NCBI GenBank assembly: GCA_944385935.1
Contig: CALWZC010000007.1
Span: forward strand, 1 to 64,000
From: an uncultured Anaerofilum sp.
Lineage (GTDB): Bacteria > Bacillota > Clostridia > Oscillospirales > Ruminococcaceae
Direction of reading: 5' to 3'
DNA: 64,000 nucleotides
Shown here: positions 33,158-42,969 of the stretch, piece by piece
How the letters are laid out: every line of letters begins with the position of its first letter
Numbering within the stretch: the stretch's first letter is position 1
Made by a program: the position numbers and the translations under genes
Notes under the pieces: model-generated
Told to the model about the DNA's origin: nothing
Databases searched by the model: none
The model's input: only the letters and a program-made list of their open reading frames with translations

Positions 33158-35533
33158 TTATTGTCCAAAAACTTCCTTGGCAATATCAGCACTATGTTTT
33201 GCATCTTTTGCATAAAAATCAGCACCCATATCAGCCGCATACTCAGGGGTAAGTACTGCCCCACCAACCATAATTTTACAAGGTAATTTTTGTTGACGAA
33301 TCTGAAAAATAGTTTCTTTCATACTAGGTAGAGTAGTTGTCATTAAGGCAGAAAGACCCACCAATTCCGCACCTGTTTCTTTCACTGCTTGAACTACCTT
33401 TTCTGGGGGTACATCCCTGCCTAAATCAGTAACATCATAGCCATAGTTTTCCAGAATAACTCGAACTATATTTTTCCCAATATCGTGGATATCACCTTTT
33501 ACGGTAGCAATGACAATTTTTCCTCGGTTAGAGTTTCCCTCTCCTTGTTGCTCCATTGCTTTTTTCAGATATTCAAAAGCTGCTTGTGCTGCTCCTGCCG
33601 ACTGAAGCAGTTGAGGTAAAAACACAGTACCCTTTTCAAATCCATTTCCCACTGCATCCAAGGCAGGAATCAAGATTGTATTTACAATTTCCAAAGGCTC
33701 TTTATTTTGTAATTCTTCTACTGCTGCCTGTGCTGCCTCTGCTTTCAATCCCTTTTCAATAGCAGCAAATAGTCCCATAGTTCCTGCTTTTGCCACTGGT
33801 GTTGTAGAAGCTGTATTGATAGAACCATAACTCTCAATGTATTGGGCAGATTGCAAGTCTTTGCAGCATAGAACCCGATAGGCTCTCATTGCAGCCATCA
33901 TCGCGGCTATATTGGGATTGATAATAGCCAAATCCAAACCGGCATACAGTGCCATAGTCAAAAAGGTGGTGTTCAAGTATTCTCTGCAAGGCAAACCAAA
34001 GCTAATATTGCTAACTCCCAACACTGTACGGACACCCAATTCTTGTTTACAGCGAGAGAGTGCCTTGAGCGTTTCTAATGCGCCTTCCTGCTGTGCACTG
34101 GCTGTCAATGTCAGGCAATCAATATAAACGTCATGGGCTGGGATTCCATATTCTGCTGCCGCTTGCACAATGCGCTTTGCCACCTCTACCCTGCCCTCTG
34201 CTGTGGGGGGAATGCCATTTTCATCCAAGGCTAAACCAATAACCGCAGCACCGTACTTTTTACAGAGGGGCAAAATTGCTTTTAGAGAGGCTTCCTCTCC
34301 ATTTACCGAGTTTACCAAAGCCTTACCACAATAGACACGCAAACCACGTTCTAGGGCTTTGGGATTGGTAGAATCCAACTGCAAGGGTACTTCTGTAATG
34401 GTTTGCAGAGCCTTTACGGTTTGTTCCATCATTTCTGGTTCGTCAATGTCAGGCAAACCCACATTTACATCCAGCATTTGCGCTCCTGCGTCCGTTTGCT
34501 CTACTGCTTGGGACAAGATATAGTCCATATCCTTTTGGCGCAATGCTTGCTGAAACCGTTTTTTTCCAGTGGGGTTGATGCGCTCCCCCACAGCAACCAC
34601 ATCTTCTGCATCTACTACAGAAATGGCACTGCACAACAAACTTCTTTTTTGGGTCTGACGGCTGGCAGGAATTTGATTTTTTAGCTCATTTGCCAAAATT
34701 GCAATATGCTGGGGTGTAGTTCCGCAGCAACCTCCAGCCGCAGAAATTCCTATAGAAAAATACGGCTGCATTTGAGCAGCAAAATCATCTGGGCTAAGAT
34801 GATATTCTCCCGTTGCAGGGTCAGGCAAACCAGCATTTGCCTTTACAAAAACCTTCGTGCCTTCTGGAGCAGACTTACAAAGTCTTTCGGTAAGAGGAAG
34901 AATCTGCACAGGCCCCAAGGAGCAGTTGATTCCCAAAGCATCGGCACCCATGCCACCAATACAGGCAGCAAAAGCCTCTACACTACATCCTGTAAAGGTG
35001 CGGCCGTTTTCCTCAAAGCTCATAGACACGAATACAGGTAGAGTGCTGTTTTCCTTTACAGCAAGCAATGCTGCTCTTGCCTCTTGCAGGTCGGTCATGG
35101 TTTCAATCACAACCAAATCTGCCAAGTCTTTAGCTGCATTCACCATCCTTGCAAACTCCGAAACAGCCTCTTCAAAATCCAGTGTTCCATTGGGTTCCAG
35201 CAGTTCTCCTAAGGGCCCAATATCTAAGGCTACCTTTGCCCCATAGGGCCGAGCCTCCTCCTTTGCCAATTCCACTGCCGCAACAATTAACTGTTCCGGT
35301 TGGTATCCACTTCCTTCCAGCTTATGGGCACTGGCTCCAAAGGTATTGGCATAGATAATTTCGGCACCAGCCTCCAAATATTCGTGGTGTACTCGTCGCA
35401 AAAGTTGTGGATTTGTAATGGCCAAAAGCTCTGGTCGTTCTCCCGCTTGCAAACCCAAGGATTGTAACATGGTTCCCATGCCACCATCCAAAATCCAATA
35501 TTTATTTTCTTTTAGCCACTCAGCTTTGTCCAC
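33158..35533 (-). CDS. metH: Cobalamin-dependent methionine synthase, three-domain form
   Basis: A 791-residue enzyme that transfers the methyl group of methyltetrahydrofolate to homocysteine through B12. Order: homocysteine domain (1-300) with zinc ligands in GINCS near residue 203 and GGCCGTT near 269, a pterin-binding domain (about 300-580, with GERINPTGKK), a helical cap, and the B12 domain with the cobalamin His in GDIHDIGKN near 682. The classical C-terminal reactivation domain is absent; it is encoded by the preceding gene. The start is GTG 35533, after AAGGAGGG, overlapping the end of that gene by 14 nt. The operon also carries metF, so methyl supply and use are encoded together. Confidence 0.95.
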   Translation of the reverse strand: MDKAEWLKENKYWILDGGMGTMLQSLGLQAGERPELLAITNPQLLRRVHHEYLEAGAEIIYANTFGASAHKLEGSGYQPEQLIVAAVELAKEEARPYGAKVALDIGPLGELLEPNGTLDFEEAVSEFARMVNAAKDLADLVVIETMTDLQEARAALLAVKENSTLPVFVSMSFEENGRTFTGCSVEAFAACIGGMGADALGINCSLGPVQILPLTERLCKSAPEGTKVFVKANAGLPDPATGEYHLSPDDFAAQMQPYFSIGISAAGGCCGTTPQHIAILANELKNQIPASRQTQKRSLLCSAISVVDAEDVVAVGERINPTGKKRFQQALRQKDMDYILSQAVEQTDAGAQMLDVNVGLPDIDEPEMMEQTVKALQTITEVPLQLDSTNPKALERGLRVYCGKALVNSVNGEEASLKAILPLCKKYGAAVIGLALDENGIPPTAEGRVEVAKRIVQAAAEYGIPAHDVYIDCLTLTASAQQEGALETLKALSRCKQELGVRTVLGVSNISFGLPCREYLNTTFLTMALYAGLDLAIINPNIAAMMAAMRAYRVLCCKDLQSAQYIESYGSINTASTTPVAKAGTMGLFAAIEKGLKAEAAQAAVEELQNKEPLEIVNTILIPALDAVGNGFEKGTVFLPQLLQSAGAAQAAFEYLKKAMEQQGEGNSNRGKIVIATVKGDIHDIGKNIVRVILENYGYDVTDLGRDVPPEKVVQAVKETGAELVGLSALMTTTLPSMKETIFQIRQQKLPCKIMVGGAVLTPEYAADMGADFYAKDAKHSADIAKEVFGQ

Positions 35534-36203
35534 AATATTTTCCCTCCTTGCGATATTTGCACTTTTCCCGTAACAGACAGTGGTTACAGCCTGCCAACCT
35601 TCCTTTTACCGGTTGGTTGGAAATTCCACAGATGGCAGTGATGCTTTTTCGAGGAATTAAAATCCCACCACTGTTTACTGTTAGTCCCATCTGCTTTTGG
35701 GTATCCAACATTCGCACTACATCCCGTTGGGTTTCAATGGGAAAATCTCCATAGCCCGGAGAATAGCGAATGGTCATGTATTCCCCTTGTTGCAACTGTT
35801 CTTGTACAAAGGCTTGTAACTGGTCTGCCAATTTTTCTGCCAACAGCCCTGCCGCTGCATCCACTGCATAGGACAATGCCACATCCTTTGCAATGCGCCG
35901 CAACTGCATTTCTGTTTTTGTACCAATGGTAACGGCCATCCAAACAGCATGGGTGCAATGTTTTAGATGAAGGTCAATATCCTCCCCTAATAGGGGCATT
36001 TGTCGCCACATGATTGTTCCCTGTTCATTGGTATACAGACCATCTCTTTGAAAAATCCCCCTTGGTTGGGCAGAGTCCAGCACAATTTTAGAAGCCTGTT
36101 GTGCAAGGGAAATGGTTTGGGGGTCTGGCTGTTGATGGGAAGGGTAGCCCATCCAACTACAAATTTCCTGCCAAGGCAGTTCATTGGGCAGTTGTAACTG
36201 CAT
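35520..36203 (-). CDS. Methionine synthase reactivation-domain protein
   Basis: A 227-residue protein equivalent to the C-terminal activation domain of MetH, which binds S-adenosylmethionine to remethylate oxidised cobalamin. The SAM-binding segment is visible as RYSPGYGDFPIETQRDV near residue 145, and the last third carries a Cys-rich tail CNHCLLREKCKYRKEGKYC that could hold a metal site; such a tail is usual in clostridial stand-alone versions. It overlaps metH and starts 12 nt after metF, with GGGGGAG before the ATG. The close coupling supports a complex with the three-domain MetH. Confidence 0.88.
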   Translation of the reverse strand: MQLQLPNELPWQEICSWMGYPSHQQPDPQTISLAQQASKIVLDSAQPRGIFQRDGLYTNEQGTIMWRQMPLLGEDIDLHLKHCTHAVWMAVTIGTKTEMQLRRIAKDVALSYAVDAAAGLLAEKLADQLQAFVQEQLQQGEYMTIRYSPGYGDFPIETQRDVVRMLDTQKQMGLTVNSGGILIPRKSITAICGISNQPVKGRLAGCNHCLLREKCKYRKEGKYCGQS

Positions 36204-36215
36204 ACGCTCTCCCCC

Positions 36216-37076
36216 TTACAGCAGGTCTTGGATTCCCTCATGTACTTTTTTGGCTACTGTGGGATTGTTCATGGCATAGAGATGAATGCCATCGGTGCCG
36301 CTTTGAATTAAATCTCGGATTTGCTGGATTGCATATTCAATGCCGGCTTCAAACAAACCGTTGGGGTCATCCTGCCAGCGGGCAATCATTTTTGTAAATT
36401 GTGGGGGCAAACTAGCAGAGGAAAGTTTGATGGTTCTTTCAATCTGCCGTGTGTTTACAATGGGCATAATGCCAGCGGAAACAGGGATAGTAATATTCTT
36501 TTTCCGCATGAGGTTTAGAAAACGATAAAAATGGAGATTGTCAAAAAATAGCTGGGTAATAAGGGGGCTTACTTGGGCATTCTGTTTGTAAACAAGGTTT
36601 TCCACATCTTGCACAAGACTTGCTGCCTCTGGATGGCCCTCAGGATAACAAGCACCTGCCACACAAAAACCGCCCTGTTTCAAAATTTCCTCTGCCAAAT
36701 GGCTTGCATGGGGAAACTCTTTGCTAAAGGGCAAATTAGGGTTGGCATCTCCTCTCAGAGCTAAAATATTATGAACCCCAGCAGTATGAAGCTGTGCTAG
36801 ATTCTCCCGAATGGTGTTACGGTCTGCACCCACACAGGTTAAGTGTGCTAGTGCAGGAATTTCCAGTTGATTTTGAATGTATCCAGCAATTTCACAAGTG
36901 GATATTCCACCATTACTGCCACCTGCCCCATAGGTTACACTCATAAAATCTGGGTGAAGTGTGGCCATTTCTTTTAGTGTATCATAGAGCTTTTCTTTAT
37001 TGGTGCTTTGCTTTGGCGGAAACACCTCAATAGAGAATACACAATCTTTTTGCTTGTACAAATGTGAAATAAACAT
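36216..37076 (-). CDS. metF: Methylenetetrahydrofolate reductase
   Basis: A 286-residue TIM-barrel flavoprotein that reduces 5,10-methylenetetrahydrofolate to 5-methyltetrahydrofolate, the methyl donor for the downstream MetH. Family motifs seen: FSIEVFPPK near residue 14, SVTYGAGGS near 50, LTCVGADR near 80 and LALRGD near 106. The usual final Gln/Tyr-containing segment HLYAMN is near the end. A start at ATG 37076 after GGGGAAAAGGA fits the family; an upstream in-frame extension of 51 residues has no similarity and runs into the DUF3006 gap. Some clostridial MetF proteins pair with MetV or Rnf subunits; none is seen here. Confidence 0.93.
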   Translation of the reverse strand: MFISHLYKQKDCVFSIEVFPPKQSTNKEKLYDTLKEMATLHPDFMSVTYGAGGSNGGISTCEIAGYIQNQLEIPALAHLTCVGADRNTIRENLAQLHTAGVHNILALRGDANPNLPFSKEFPHASHLAEEILKQGGFCVAGACYPEGHPEAASLVQDVENLVYKQNAQVSPLITQLFFDNLHFYRFLNLMRKKNITIPVSAGIMPIVNTRQIERTIKLSSASLPPQFTKMIARWQDDPNGLFEAGIEYAIQQIRDLIQSGTDGIHLYAMNNPTVAKKVHEGIQDLL

Positions 37077-37108
37077 TGTTTCCTTTTCCCCTCTCTTTTT
37101 ATCAATCC

Positions 37109-37324
37109 TTAGCCTTGCTGTAATTGCTTTAATAAATGCTGGCTTTTTTCCCTTTCTTTTTGGGTGGCGGCAAGGTCTGTATGCCATAAGCCATCCTCTT
37201 GCAACACCACCACATCCCCTTGACGGCATTCTGGTGCCAAACAGTCTATTTCCACTACCAATGCTTGTTTATCATCTTGCAAAAGTACCGCTTTGCCTTG
37301 TTCTGTTCTATCCAAAACCGTCAT
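37109..37324 (-). CDS. DUF3006 small protein
   Basis: A 71-residue protein with the DUF3006 pattern: VLDRTEQGKAVLLQDD at the start, then LAPECRQGDVVVLQEDGLW. The family folds as a small beta barrel and often sits beside ComEC-like metallo-beta-lactamase proteins, as it does here (13 nt after that gene). GAGGTG precedes the ATG. The function is unknown; co-occurrence suggests it helps the neighbouring nuclease- or phosphodiesterase-like protein. Confidence 0.85.
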   Translation of the reverse strand: MTVLDRTEQGKAVLLQDDKQALVVEIDCLAPECRQGDVVVLQEDGLWHTDLAATQKEREKSQHLLKQLQQG

Positions 37325-37337
37325 AGTTACACCTCAT

Positions 37338-38321
37338 TTATGCAGCCTTTTGCTGCCATACATTTAAACCATCTTTGTTAGGATACACTACAATACTGCC
37401 TTGTTGGTCAGTGCGGTAGATACTGCTTCCCAAAGCGGTAAGGCGTTCCAATATTTCCTTATGGGGATGACCATAAGAGTTATCCTTTCCACAGGAAATT
37501 ACAGTAAGCTGAGGGCGTACCTTCGCCAGAAATTCCTCAGAATTGGAAGTTGTAGAACCATGGTGTCCAGCTTGGAAAACATCTGCCTTTAGGTCTACTT
37601 GTTGTTCCAAGGCTTGTTTCTCTACCTCCACTTCGGCATCTCCTGTAAATAGTACAGAAAAGTCTGATTGTTGGAATTTGATTACCGGCGAAAGATTGTT
37701 ATAGTTGTCTGTTTTTACTCCCTCTGCCAATATCTTTAGTTCTCCGTTGCCTAACGGATAGCTTTGTCCTGCTTGCGCTGTGACAGTGGGGATTTGTTTT
37801 TGTCCAATTAAGTCGATAACACGTTGAAAAATTTTGCTGGTTGGTGTAGGTGCAAGAGAGAAATCCGGCAAAATCACCTGTTCTACCGAATAATTTTCCA
37901 GCACATCATCCATGCTGCCGATATGGTCGGCATGGGGATGAGTCATCACCAAATAGTCCAGTGTTTTTATTCCCATGCCATCTAAATATTGCAAGAGTGC
38001 TGTGCTACTGTCCAAATCTCCAGCATCAATCAAACAGGTTTCCCCATTGCTTAGAATCAGGGTGGCATCTGCTTGACCCACATCAATGAAATGCACCGAT
38101 GTACCCTCTTGTAATACCTCTGTTGGAATATCGGTCACTACCTGTTGAGAAAGTCCAAATTGTCCAAACAACTCTTGTAGGGTTGGAAATCTGCCGTATT
38201 GCTCTTGGTAAGTGACCACAAAGCTAACAGCACACAGCACTACCACAAAGGCACTGACCGCAATGCTTAGTATTTCTTTCGGGCTTTTTGCTTTGCGCCT
38301 TTTTGATTTTCCCCTTGCCAT
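37338..38321 (-). CDS. ComEC/Rec2-like metallo-beta-lactamase-fold protein, membrane anchored
   Basis: A 327-residue protein with a basic N-terminus (KRRKAK), one transmembrane helix near residues 15-38, and an extracellular metallo-beta-lactamase domain. Metal ligands are seen in VIDVGQADA-like FIDVGQADATL near 76, THPHADHIG near 132 and FTGDAE near 222. It matches the C-terminal nuclease-like domain of the DNA-uptake protein ComEC without the channel domain. Such proteins may degrade DNA or other phosphodiesters outside the membrane. AAGGAGGAGCC inside the end of ygiQ supports ATG 38321, giving a 55-nt overlap of the two genes. Confidence 0.85.
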   Translation of the reverse strand: MARGKSKRRKAKSPKEILSIAVSAFVVVLCAVSFVVTYQEQYGRFPTLQELFGQFGLSQQVVTDIPTEVLQEGTSVHFIDVGQADATLILSNGETCLIDAGDLDSSTALLQYLDGMGIKTLDYLVMTHPHADHIGSMDDVLENYSVEQVILPDFSLAPTPTSKIFQRVIDLIGQKQIPTVTAQAGQSYPLGNGELKILAEGVKTDNYNNLSPVIKFQQSDFSVLFTGDAEVEVEKQALEQQVDLKADVFQAGHHGSTTSNSEEFLAKVRPQLTVISCGKDNSYGHPHKEILERLTALGSSIYRTDQQGSIVVYPNKDGLNVWQQKAA

Positions 38322-40267
38322 TTGGCTCCTCCTTGCTTATTTTGCTTTGCATATGGTACCACCACAGGGTTGATGGGTTGTATTGTTTTTCCCTTTTTTG
38401 CATTGCGCTGTTGTTTTGTGGGTTTGGGTGGAATGTTTGCTTGCACTGGTTTTTTTCGGCTGCGCATAGCCGCTGGTGCCAACAATGGGATTAAATCCTG
38501 TCGGTGTACCTTTTCCAATGCTTCTGCCACCTTGTGGGCGTTTCGAGGCTCATAATATTGCAGCAGTGCCCGCTGCATTGCCTTTCCCTCTGGTGTTTTT
38601 TCCACAAATACCGGTTTTAAAGTATAGGGGTCTAATCCTGTGTAATACATACAGGTAGATACAGTGCCAGGGGTGGGGTAAAAATCCTGTACCTGTTCGG
38701 GGCGAATATGATTTTTATAAAGATACTCCGCCAAAATAACCGCATCTTTCAATGTGCTGCCAGGGTGGCTACTCATAAGATAGGGCACCAAATATTGCTG
38801 TTTTCCTGCCTTTTTGGTTAGTTCGTAAAATTTCTTAGAAAATTTGTTGTAAACCTCAATAGGAGGCTTGCCCATAGCCGCCAACGTGTTGGGAGCGCAG
38901 TGTTCTGGTGCCACTTTTAATTGCCCCGAAACATGGTGCTGCACCAACTCCTTGAAGAAGGTATCATCTGGGTCACGAATGAGGTAATCGTATCGAATAC
39001 CACTTCGGATAAACACTTTTTTTACTTTGGGAATTTGCCGCAATCTGCGCAGGATGGACAAATATTCCTTGTGGTCTACCAACAACTTAGAACAAGCATG
39101 GGGTGCAAGGCATTTCTTGCCATTTTGGCACATTCCTTTTGTCATCTGCTCTCTGCAGCTTGGCAGCCGGAAGTTTGCTGTGGGGCCGCCCACATCATGA
39201 ATATACCCCTTGAAGTTGGGCTGTGCGGCAATGCGTTCCCCCTCCGCCACAATGCTGTCTGCGCTGCGGCTGGTCACTCGGCGGCCTTGGTGCATGGTAA
39301 TGGCACAGAAGTTACATCCACCATAACAACCACGGTTTTGAATGATGGAAAATTCCACCTCTTTGATGGCTGGTACTCCTCCTACAGCATCATAGCTGGG
39401 ATGATAGCGGCGCATATAAGGCAAGCTATGCACATTGTCCAGCTCCTTTCGTGTAAGGGGCTTTGCAGGAGGATTTTGCACCAGATAACGTTCTTTTTGC
39501 TTTTGTACCACTATTTGTCCTGTAACGGGGTCCTGGTTATCCATTTGCAATCGGGTTGCTTTTGCATAGGCTACCTTATCTGTGCTTACTTTACTAAAAC
39601 CAGCACATTCCACATAGGTTGCAGGCAGGTGGTCAAAATCAGTAAGGTAACAAGTGCCCCGAACATCAGTAATGGTTTCTACTGGTTCCCCTTCTGCCAA
39701 ACGGCGAGCAATTTCTACCGTCTGGTGTTCAGACATTCCAAAGGACACCAAATCCGCTTTGGAGTCTTCGCAAATACTGGGCAATACAGTATCTAACCAA
39801 TAATCATAGTGGGCAAAGCGGCGCAGGCTTGCCTCCAACCCTCCCAAAATTACGGGTACATCTGGATAGGCTTCTTTTGCCATTCGGCTATATACTGTTG
39901 CGCTGCGGTCGGGACGTTTGCCCATTACTCCACCGGGGGTATATTCATCCTCGGTACGGCGAATTTTTGCCACAGAATAGTGGGCCACCATACTATCTAC
40001 ATTTCCGCCACCGATAAAAAAGCCATATTTAGGCTTTCCAAACTCTTTCATGCTGTCTGCGGTGTGGTAATCTGGCTGAGAGAGGACACATACTTTCCAG
40101 CCCTCTGCTTCCAGCACACGGCTAATAATGGCTGTGCCAAAGCTGGGATGGTCTACATAGGCATCACCAGTGACAACCACAAAATCTGGTTGCTGCCATC
40201 CTCTTGCCAGCATATCCTCTTTGTCGATTGGCAAAAAGCCGCTGTTTTCATAGGTTTGTTGGCTCAT
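38267..40267 (-). CDS. ygiQ: YgiQ-family radical SAM protein
   Basis: A 666-residue radical S-adenosylmethionine protein. The [4Fe-4S] motif is CYGGCNFC near residue 314, inside the YgiQ-type sequence IIQNRGCYGGCNFCAIT. The N-terminal domain begins FVVVTGDAYVDHPSFGTAII, split here as residues 29-48, and resembles a cobalamin-binding-like fold. The basic C-terminal tail (rich in Lys and Gln) is typical. The family is widespread in anaerobes and its reaction is not established. AAAGGAG lies 6 nt before the ATG. It follows ftsK by 32 nt and overlaps the MBL gene. Confidence 0.93.
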   Translation of the reverse strand: MSQQTYENSGFLPIDKEDMLARGWQQPDFVVVTGDAYVDHPSFGTAIISRVLEAEGWKVCVLSQPDYHTADSMKEFGKPKYGFFIGGGNVDSMVAHYSVAKIRRTEDEYTPGGVMGKRPDRSATVYSRMAKEAYPDVPVILGGLEASLRRFAHYDYWLDTVLPSICEDSKADLVSFGMSEHQTVEIARRLAEGEPVETITDVRGTCYLTDFDHLPATYVECAGFSKVSTDKVAYAKATRLQMDNQDPVTGQIVVQKQKERYLVQNPPAKPLTRKELDNVHSLPYMRRYHPSYDAVGGVPAIKEVEFSIIQNRGCYGGCNFCAITMHQGRRVTSRSADSIVAEGERIAAQPNFKGYIHDVGGPTANFRLPSCREQMTKGMCQNGKKCLAPHACSKLLVDHKEYLSILRRLRQIPKVKKVFIRSGIRYDYLIRDPDDTFFKELVQHHVSGQLKVAPEHCAPNTLAAMGKPPIEVYNKFSKKFYELTKKAGKQQYLVPYLMSSHPGSTLKDAVILAEYLYKNHIRPEQVQDFYPTPGTVSTCMYYTGLDPYTLKPVFVEKTPEGKAMQRALLQYYEPRNAHKVAEALEKVHRQDLIPLLAPAAMRSRKKPVQANIPPKPTKQQRNAKKGKTIQPINPVVVPYAKQNKQGGAKWQGENQKGAKQKARKKY

Positions 40268-40299
40268 TGTTTACTCCTTTCTAAAGTGTGGAGGGGATA

Positions 40300-42969
40300 T
40301 TACAATTCTTCTGGAACAGGGTCATTTTTCATTGTCATTTCAATCCATTGTTGGCGAGTAATCAGCACTTGCCGTGGCTTTGCCCCTTGATATGGCCCAA
40401 TAATTTTTAGCTGCTCCATTTCATCCATAATACGAGCAGCACGGGCATAGCCCAGTTTGCAACGACGCTGGAGCAAACTTGCCGAGGCCTGTCCTGCGTC
40501 AATGACTGCTTCCACGGCGGTTTTCAGCATGGGGTCTAATTCGCTTGAGGCATCCCCAGAGGAAGATTCTCCTTTTCTCTCCTCTGTGGCACGCTTTTCC
40601 ATTTCGGCAATCATTTCCTCATCATAGTCTGTGGGGCAGTTTTGGCGGATAAACTCAATCACGCCACGAATTTCCCCAGAACTAACAAAGGTTCCCTGTA
40701 CACGCACAGGCTTATTCACTCCCACGGGCATATACAGCATATCGCCGTATCCTAATAGCTTTTCTGCGCCGGCAGTATCCAAAATGGTTCGGCTATCAAT
40801 TTGGCTCATCACCGAAAGAGCGATACGGCTGGGAATGTTTGCTTTAATCAAACCTGTGATAACATCTACACTGGGTCGCTGGGTTGCAATAATCAGATGC
40901 ATACCTGCGGCACGGGCTTTCTGTGCAAGGCGGCAGATATAGTCTTCCACTTCCTTGCCTGCCACCATCATCAAGTCTGCCAATTCATCAATAACAATTA
41001 CAATATAGGGTAATTTCTCTAGGGTTTCATCGGTCTCTGCCAAAGCATTGTATTCCTCAATGTTGGGAACTCCGCTGTCTGCTAACAGACGGTATCTTTT
41101 TTCCATTTCTGCCACAGCCGTTCCCAAAGCACCGGCAGCCTTTCGAGGCTCGGTAACCACAGGCATCAACAGGTGAGGAATGCCATTGTAGTGGGCAAAC
41201 TCTACCATTTTGGGGTCAATGAGAATCATACGCAGCACTTTGGGAGAGCAACGATACAAAAAGCTGAGAATAATGGAGTTTGTACAAACAGATTTACCGG
41301 AACCAGTGGTACCAGCAATCAACAAATGGGGCATTTTTGCCAAGTTGCCCACCTGACAGTTGCCTGTAATATCTTTGCCCAAAGCAAAGGTCAAGGGAGC
41401 TTTGCTTTGGATGAAAGGCTGGGATTCTAAAATACTGCGCAGGCTAACAGTAGAACGGTTTTCATTGGGAATTTCCACGCCAACCGCAGGCTTGCCCGGA
41501 ATGGGGGCCTCAATACGAACACCAGCGGTGGCAAGATTTAGGGCAATGTCATCGGAAAGACCTGTAATTTTGCTGATTTTCACTCCTGCCAAGGGCTGCA
41601 ACTCATATCTTGTTACCGCTGGGCCTCTGCTAATATCCAAAATACGAGTTTTTACCCCAAAGCTATCCAAAGTATTTACCAGAATGTCAGCATTTTTGCG
41701 CATTTCCTCTTGTATACCTTGTTCGTCTGGCTCCTTTGCCTCCTTAAAGAGGTCAATGGGGGGATACTGATAATCCACCGACTTGGGCGCACTCTGCAAA
41801 AGCTCTTTTTCCTCTGGTGTTTCCTCCAAAGGCAATACCGCTTCCTTCTCCCCTGCGGTTACTGCCTTGTAAATAAGGTCGGTGAGCTGGGCTTCTGGTG
41901 TGGGTTGTTCCTGCTCCATAGGCTGCGGTGCGATTGTTTCCTCAGGTTGTACAGAAACAGTCTGTTCTGGCTGCATTGTGGTGGTCTGTTGGGGCATAAC
42001 TGGGGCAAGTTCTTGTTCTTCATCAGAGAAGAAACGGTATTCATTGTTTGGCTGTGCAATGGGTTCTGTATCAAAGGGAGAAGATTGGATAGAAGCAGGA
42101 GTTTTCTGCTCTTGATATTTTTGTTCTGTTGGTGGGGGTGGATACATCCCGAAGGTTCCCCCGGGACCAATGACTACATCTCCTTGCTCATCTGCCACTT
42201 TTTGCTGTGCAATGTTGCTGGTTTCAAAGTCCTGTTCTATGATTTTATGAAACTGTTCAAATTTCTGCATTTGCTGTTGCTGTTCTGCCAGCCTTGCTTT
42301 TCGTTCCTCCAACTCTGCCCATTGCTGTTGCATTTCCATCTCTCGCTCTGCCCGCCGTACTGCCCGCTGTTCTGCCATGGCGGTAGCAGTGCGTTGGGCG
42401 TGAAATTGCACTCTATCCAGCTTGGGTGCAAAAAATGCCCAAATTTCCAAAGGTGTAATGCCTGTAAACAGCATAACACCCATTAACAATAGAACAATCA
42501 CAATAATGTTTGCTACTGGTCTACCGCAAAGTGCCAAAAGAGTATAGCCGCATACTACTGACAGCAAACCTCCTCCAAAGGCTTTGTTGCCGTTTTCATA
42601 GAGGGAAACAATGGTGTCCCAAAAGCCTTGTCCTGTTTGCACTTTGGAAAATACAAGTGCTGTTCCACTGACAAACATCATCAATAAAAAAGCCTTTGCC
42701 AGCGTAATCCAAAAAGGTTGCTTTTTTGCAACCAATATAGCAAGGTATATCAGTAATGGCCCTATGCCATAGCTGCAAACGCCAAATACCCCAAACAAGG
42801 CACTGCGAAGCATTGCCCAGAATGATTCTCCCGGTATAAATGCCATGACCATTACCAATAGACCTATACCAAAAAGCAAAATACTCCAGCGAGGGTCCAT
42901 ATCCCCTTTGGCGTTTTTGGTTCTTTTTGCTGGTTTTTTTGTTGTAGAAGCCCTTCTTCTCTGTGCCAT
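40300..42969 (-). CDS. ftsK: FtsK/SpoIIIE DNA translocase
   Basis: An 889-residue motor that pumps chromosomal DNA through the division or sporulation septum. Four or five N-terminal transmembrane helices (residues about 28-165) are followed by a Gln/Glu/Pro-rich linker (about 180-400), the alpha/beta motor domain with Walker A GTTGSGKS near 556 and Walker B IVIVIDELADL near 655, and a C-terminal winged-helix gamma domain (from about 815, with ASLLQRRCKLGYARAARIMD in part). The length and full set of domains indicate an intact gene. AAAGGGG precedes the ATG. It heads the run of genes leading to metH. Whether it acts in division (FtsK) or sporulation (SpoIIIE) cannot be separated by sequence. 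Confidence 0.95.
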   Translation of the reverse strand: MAQRRRASTTKKPAKRTKNAKGDMDPRWSILLFGIGLLVMVMAFIPGESFWAMLRSALFGVFGVCSYGIGPLLIYLAILVAKKQPFWITLAKAFLLMMFVSGTALVFSKVQTGQGFWDTIVSLYENGNKAFGGGLLSVVCGYTLLALCGRPVANIIVIVLLLMGVMLFTGITPLEIWAFFAPKLDRVQFHAQRTATAMAEQRAVRRAEREMEMQQQWAELEERKARLAEQQQQMQKFEQFHKIIEQDFETSNIAQQKVADEQGDVVIGPGGTFGMYPPPPTEQKYQEQKTPASIQSSPFDTEPIAQPNNEYRFFSDEEQELAPVMPQQTTTMQPEQTVSVQPEETIAPQPMEQEQPTPEAQLTDLIYKAVTAGEKEAVLPLEETPEEKELLQSAPKSVDYQYPPIDLFKEAKEPDEQGIQEEMRKNADILVNTLDSFGVKTRILDISRGPAVTRYELQPLAGVKISKITGLSDDIALNLATAGVRIEAPIPGKPAVGVEIPNENRSTVSLRSILESQPFIQSKAPLTFALGKDITGNCQVGNLAKMPHLLIAGTTGSGKSVCTNSIILSFLYRCSPKVLRMILIDPKMVEFAHYNGIPHLLMPVVTEPRKAAGALGTAVAEMEKRYRLLADSGVPNIEEYNALAETDETLEKLPYIVIVIDELADLMMVAGKEVEDYICRLAQKARAAGMHLIIATQRPSVDVITGLIKANIPSRIALSVMSQIDSRTILDTAGAEKLLGYGDMLYMPVGVNKPVRVQGTFVSSGEIRGVIEFIRQNCPTDYDEEMIAEMEKRATEERKGESSSGDASSELDPMLKTAVEAVIDAGQASASLLQRRCKLGYARAARIMDEMEQLKIIGPYQGAKPRQVLITRQQWIEMTMKNDPVPEEL

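Noticed and set aside
38921-40390. Two open frames on the plus strand over ygiQ
   Set aside because: Shadows of ygiQ; no start signals and no domains.
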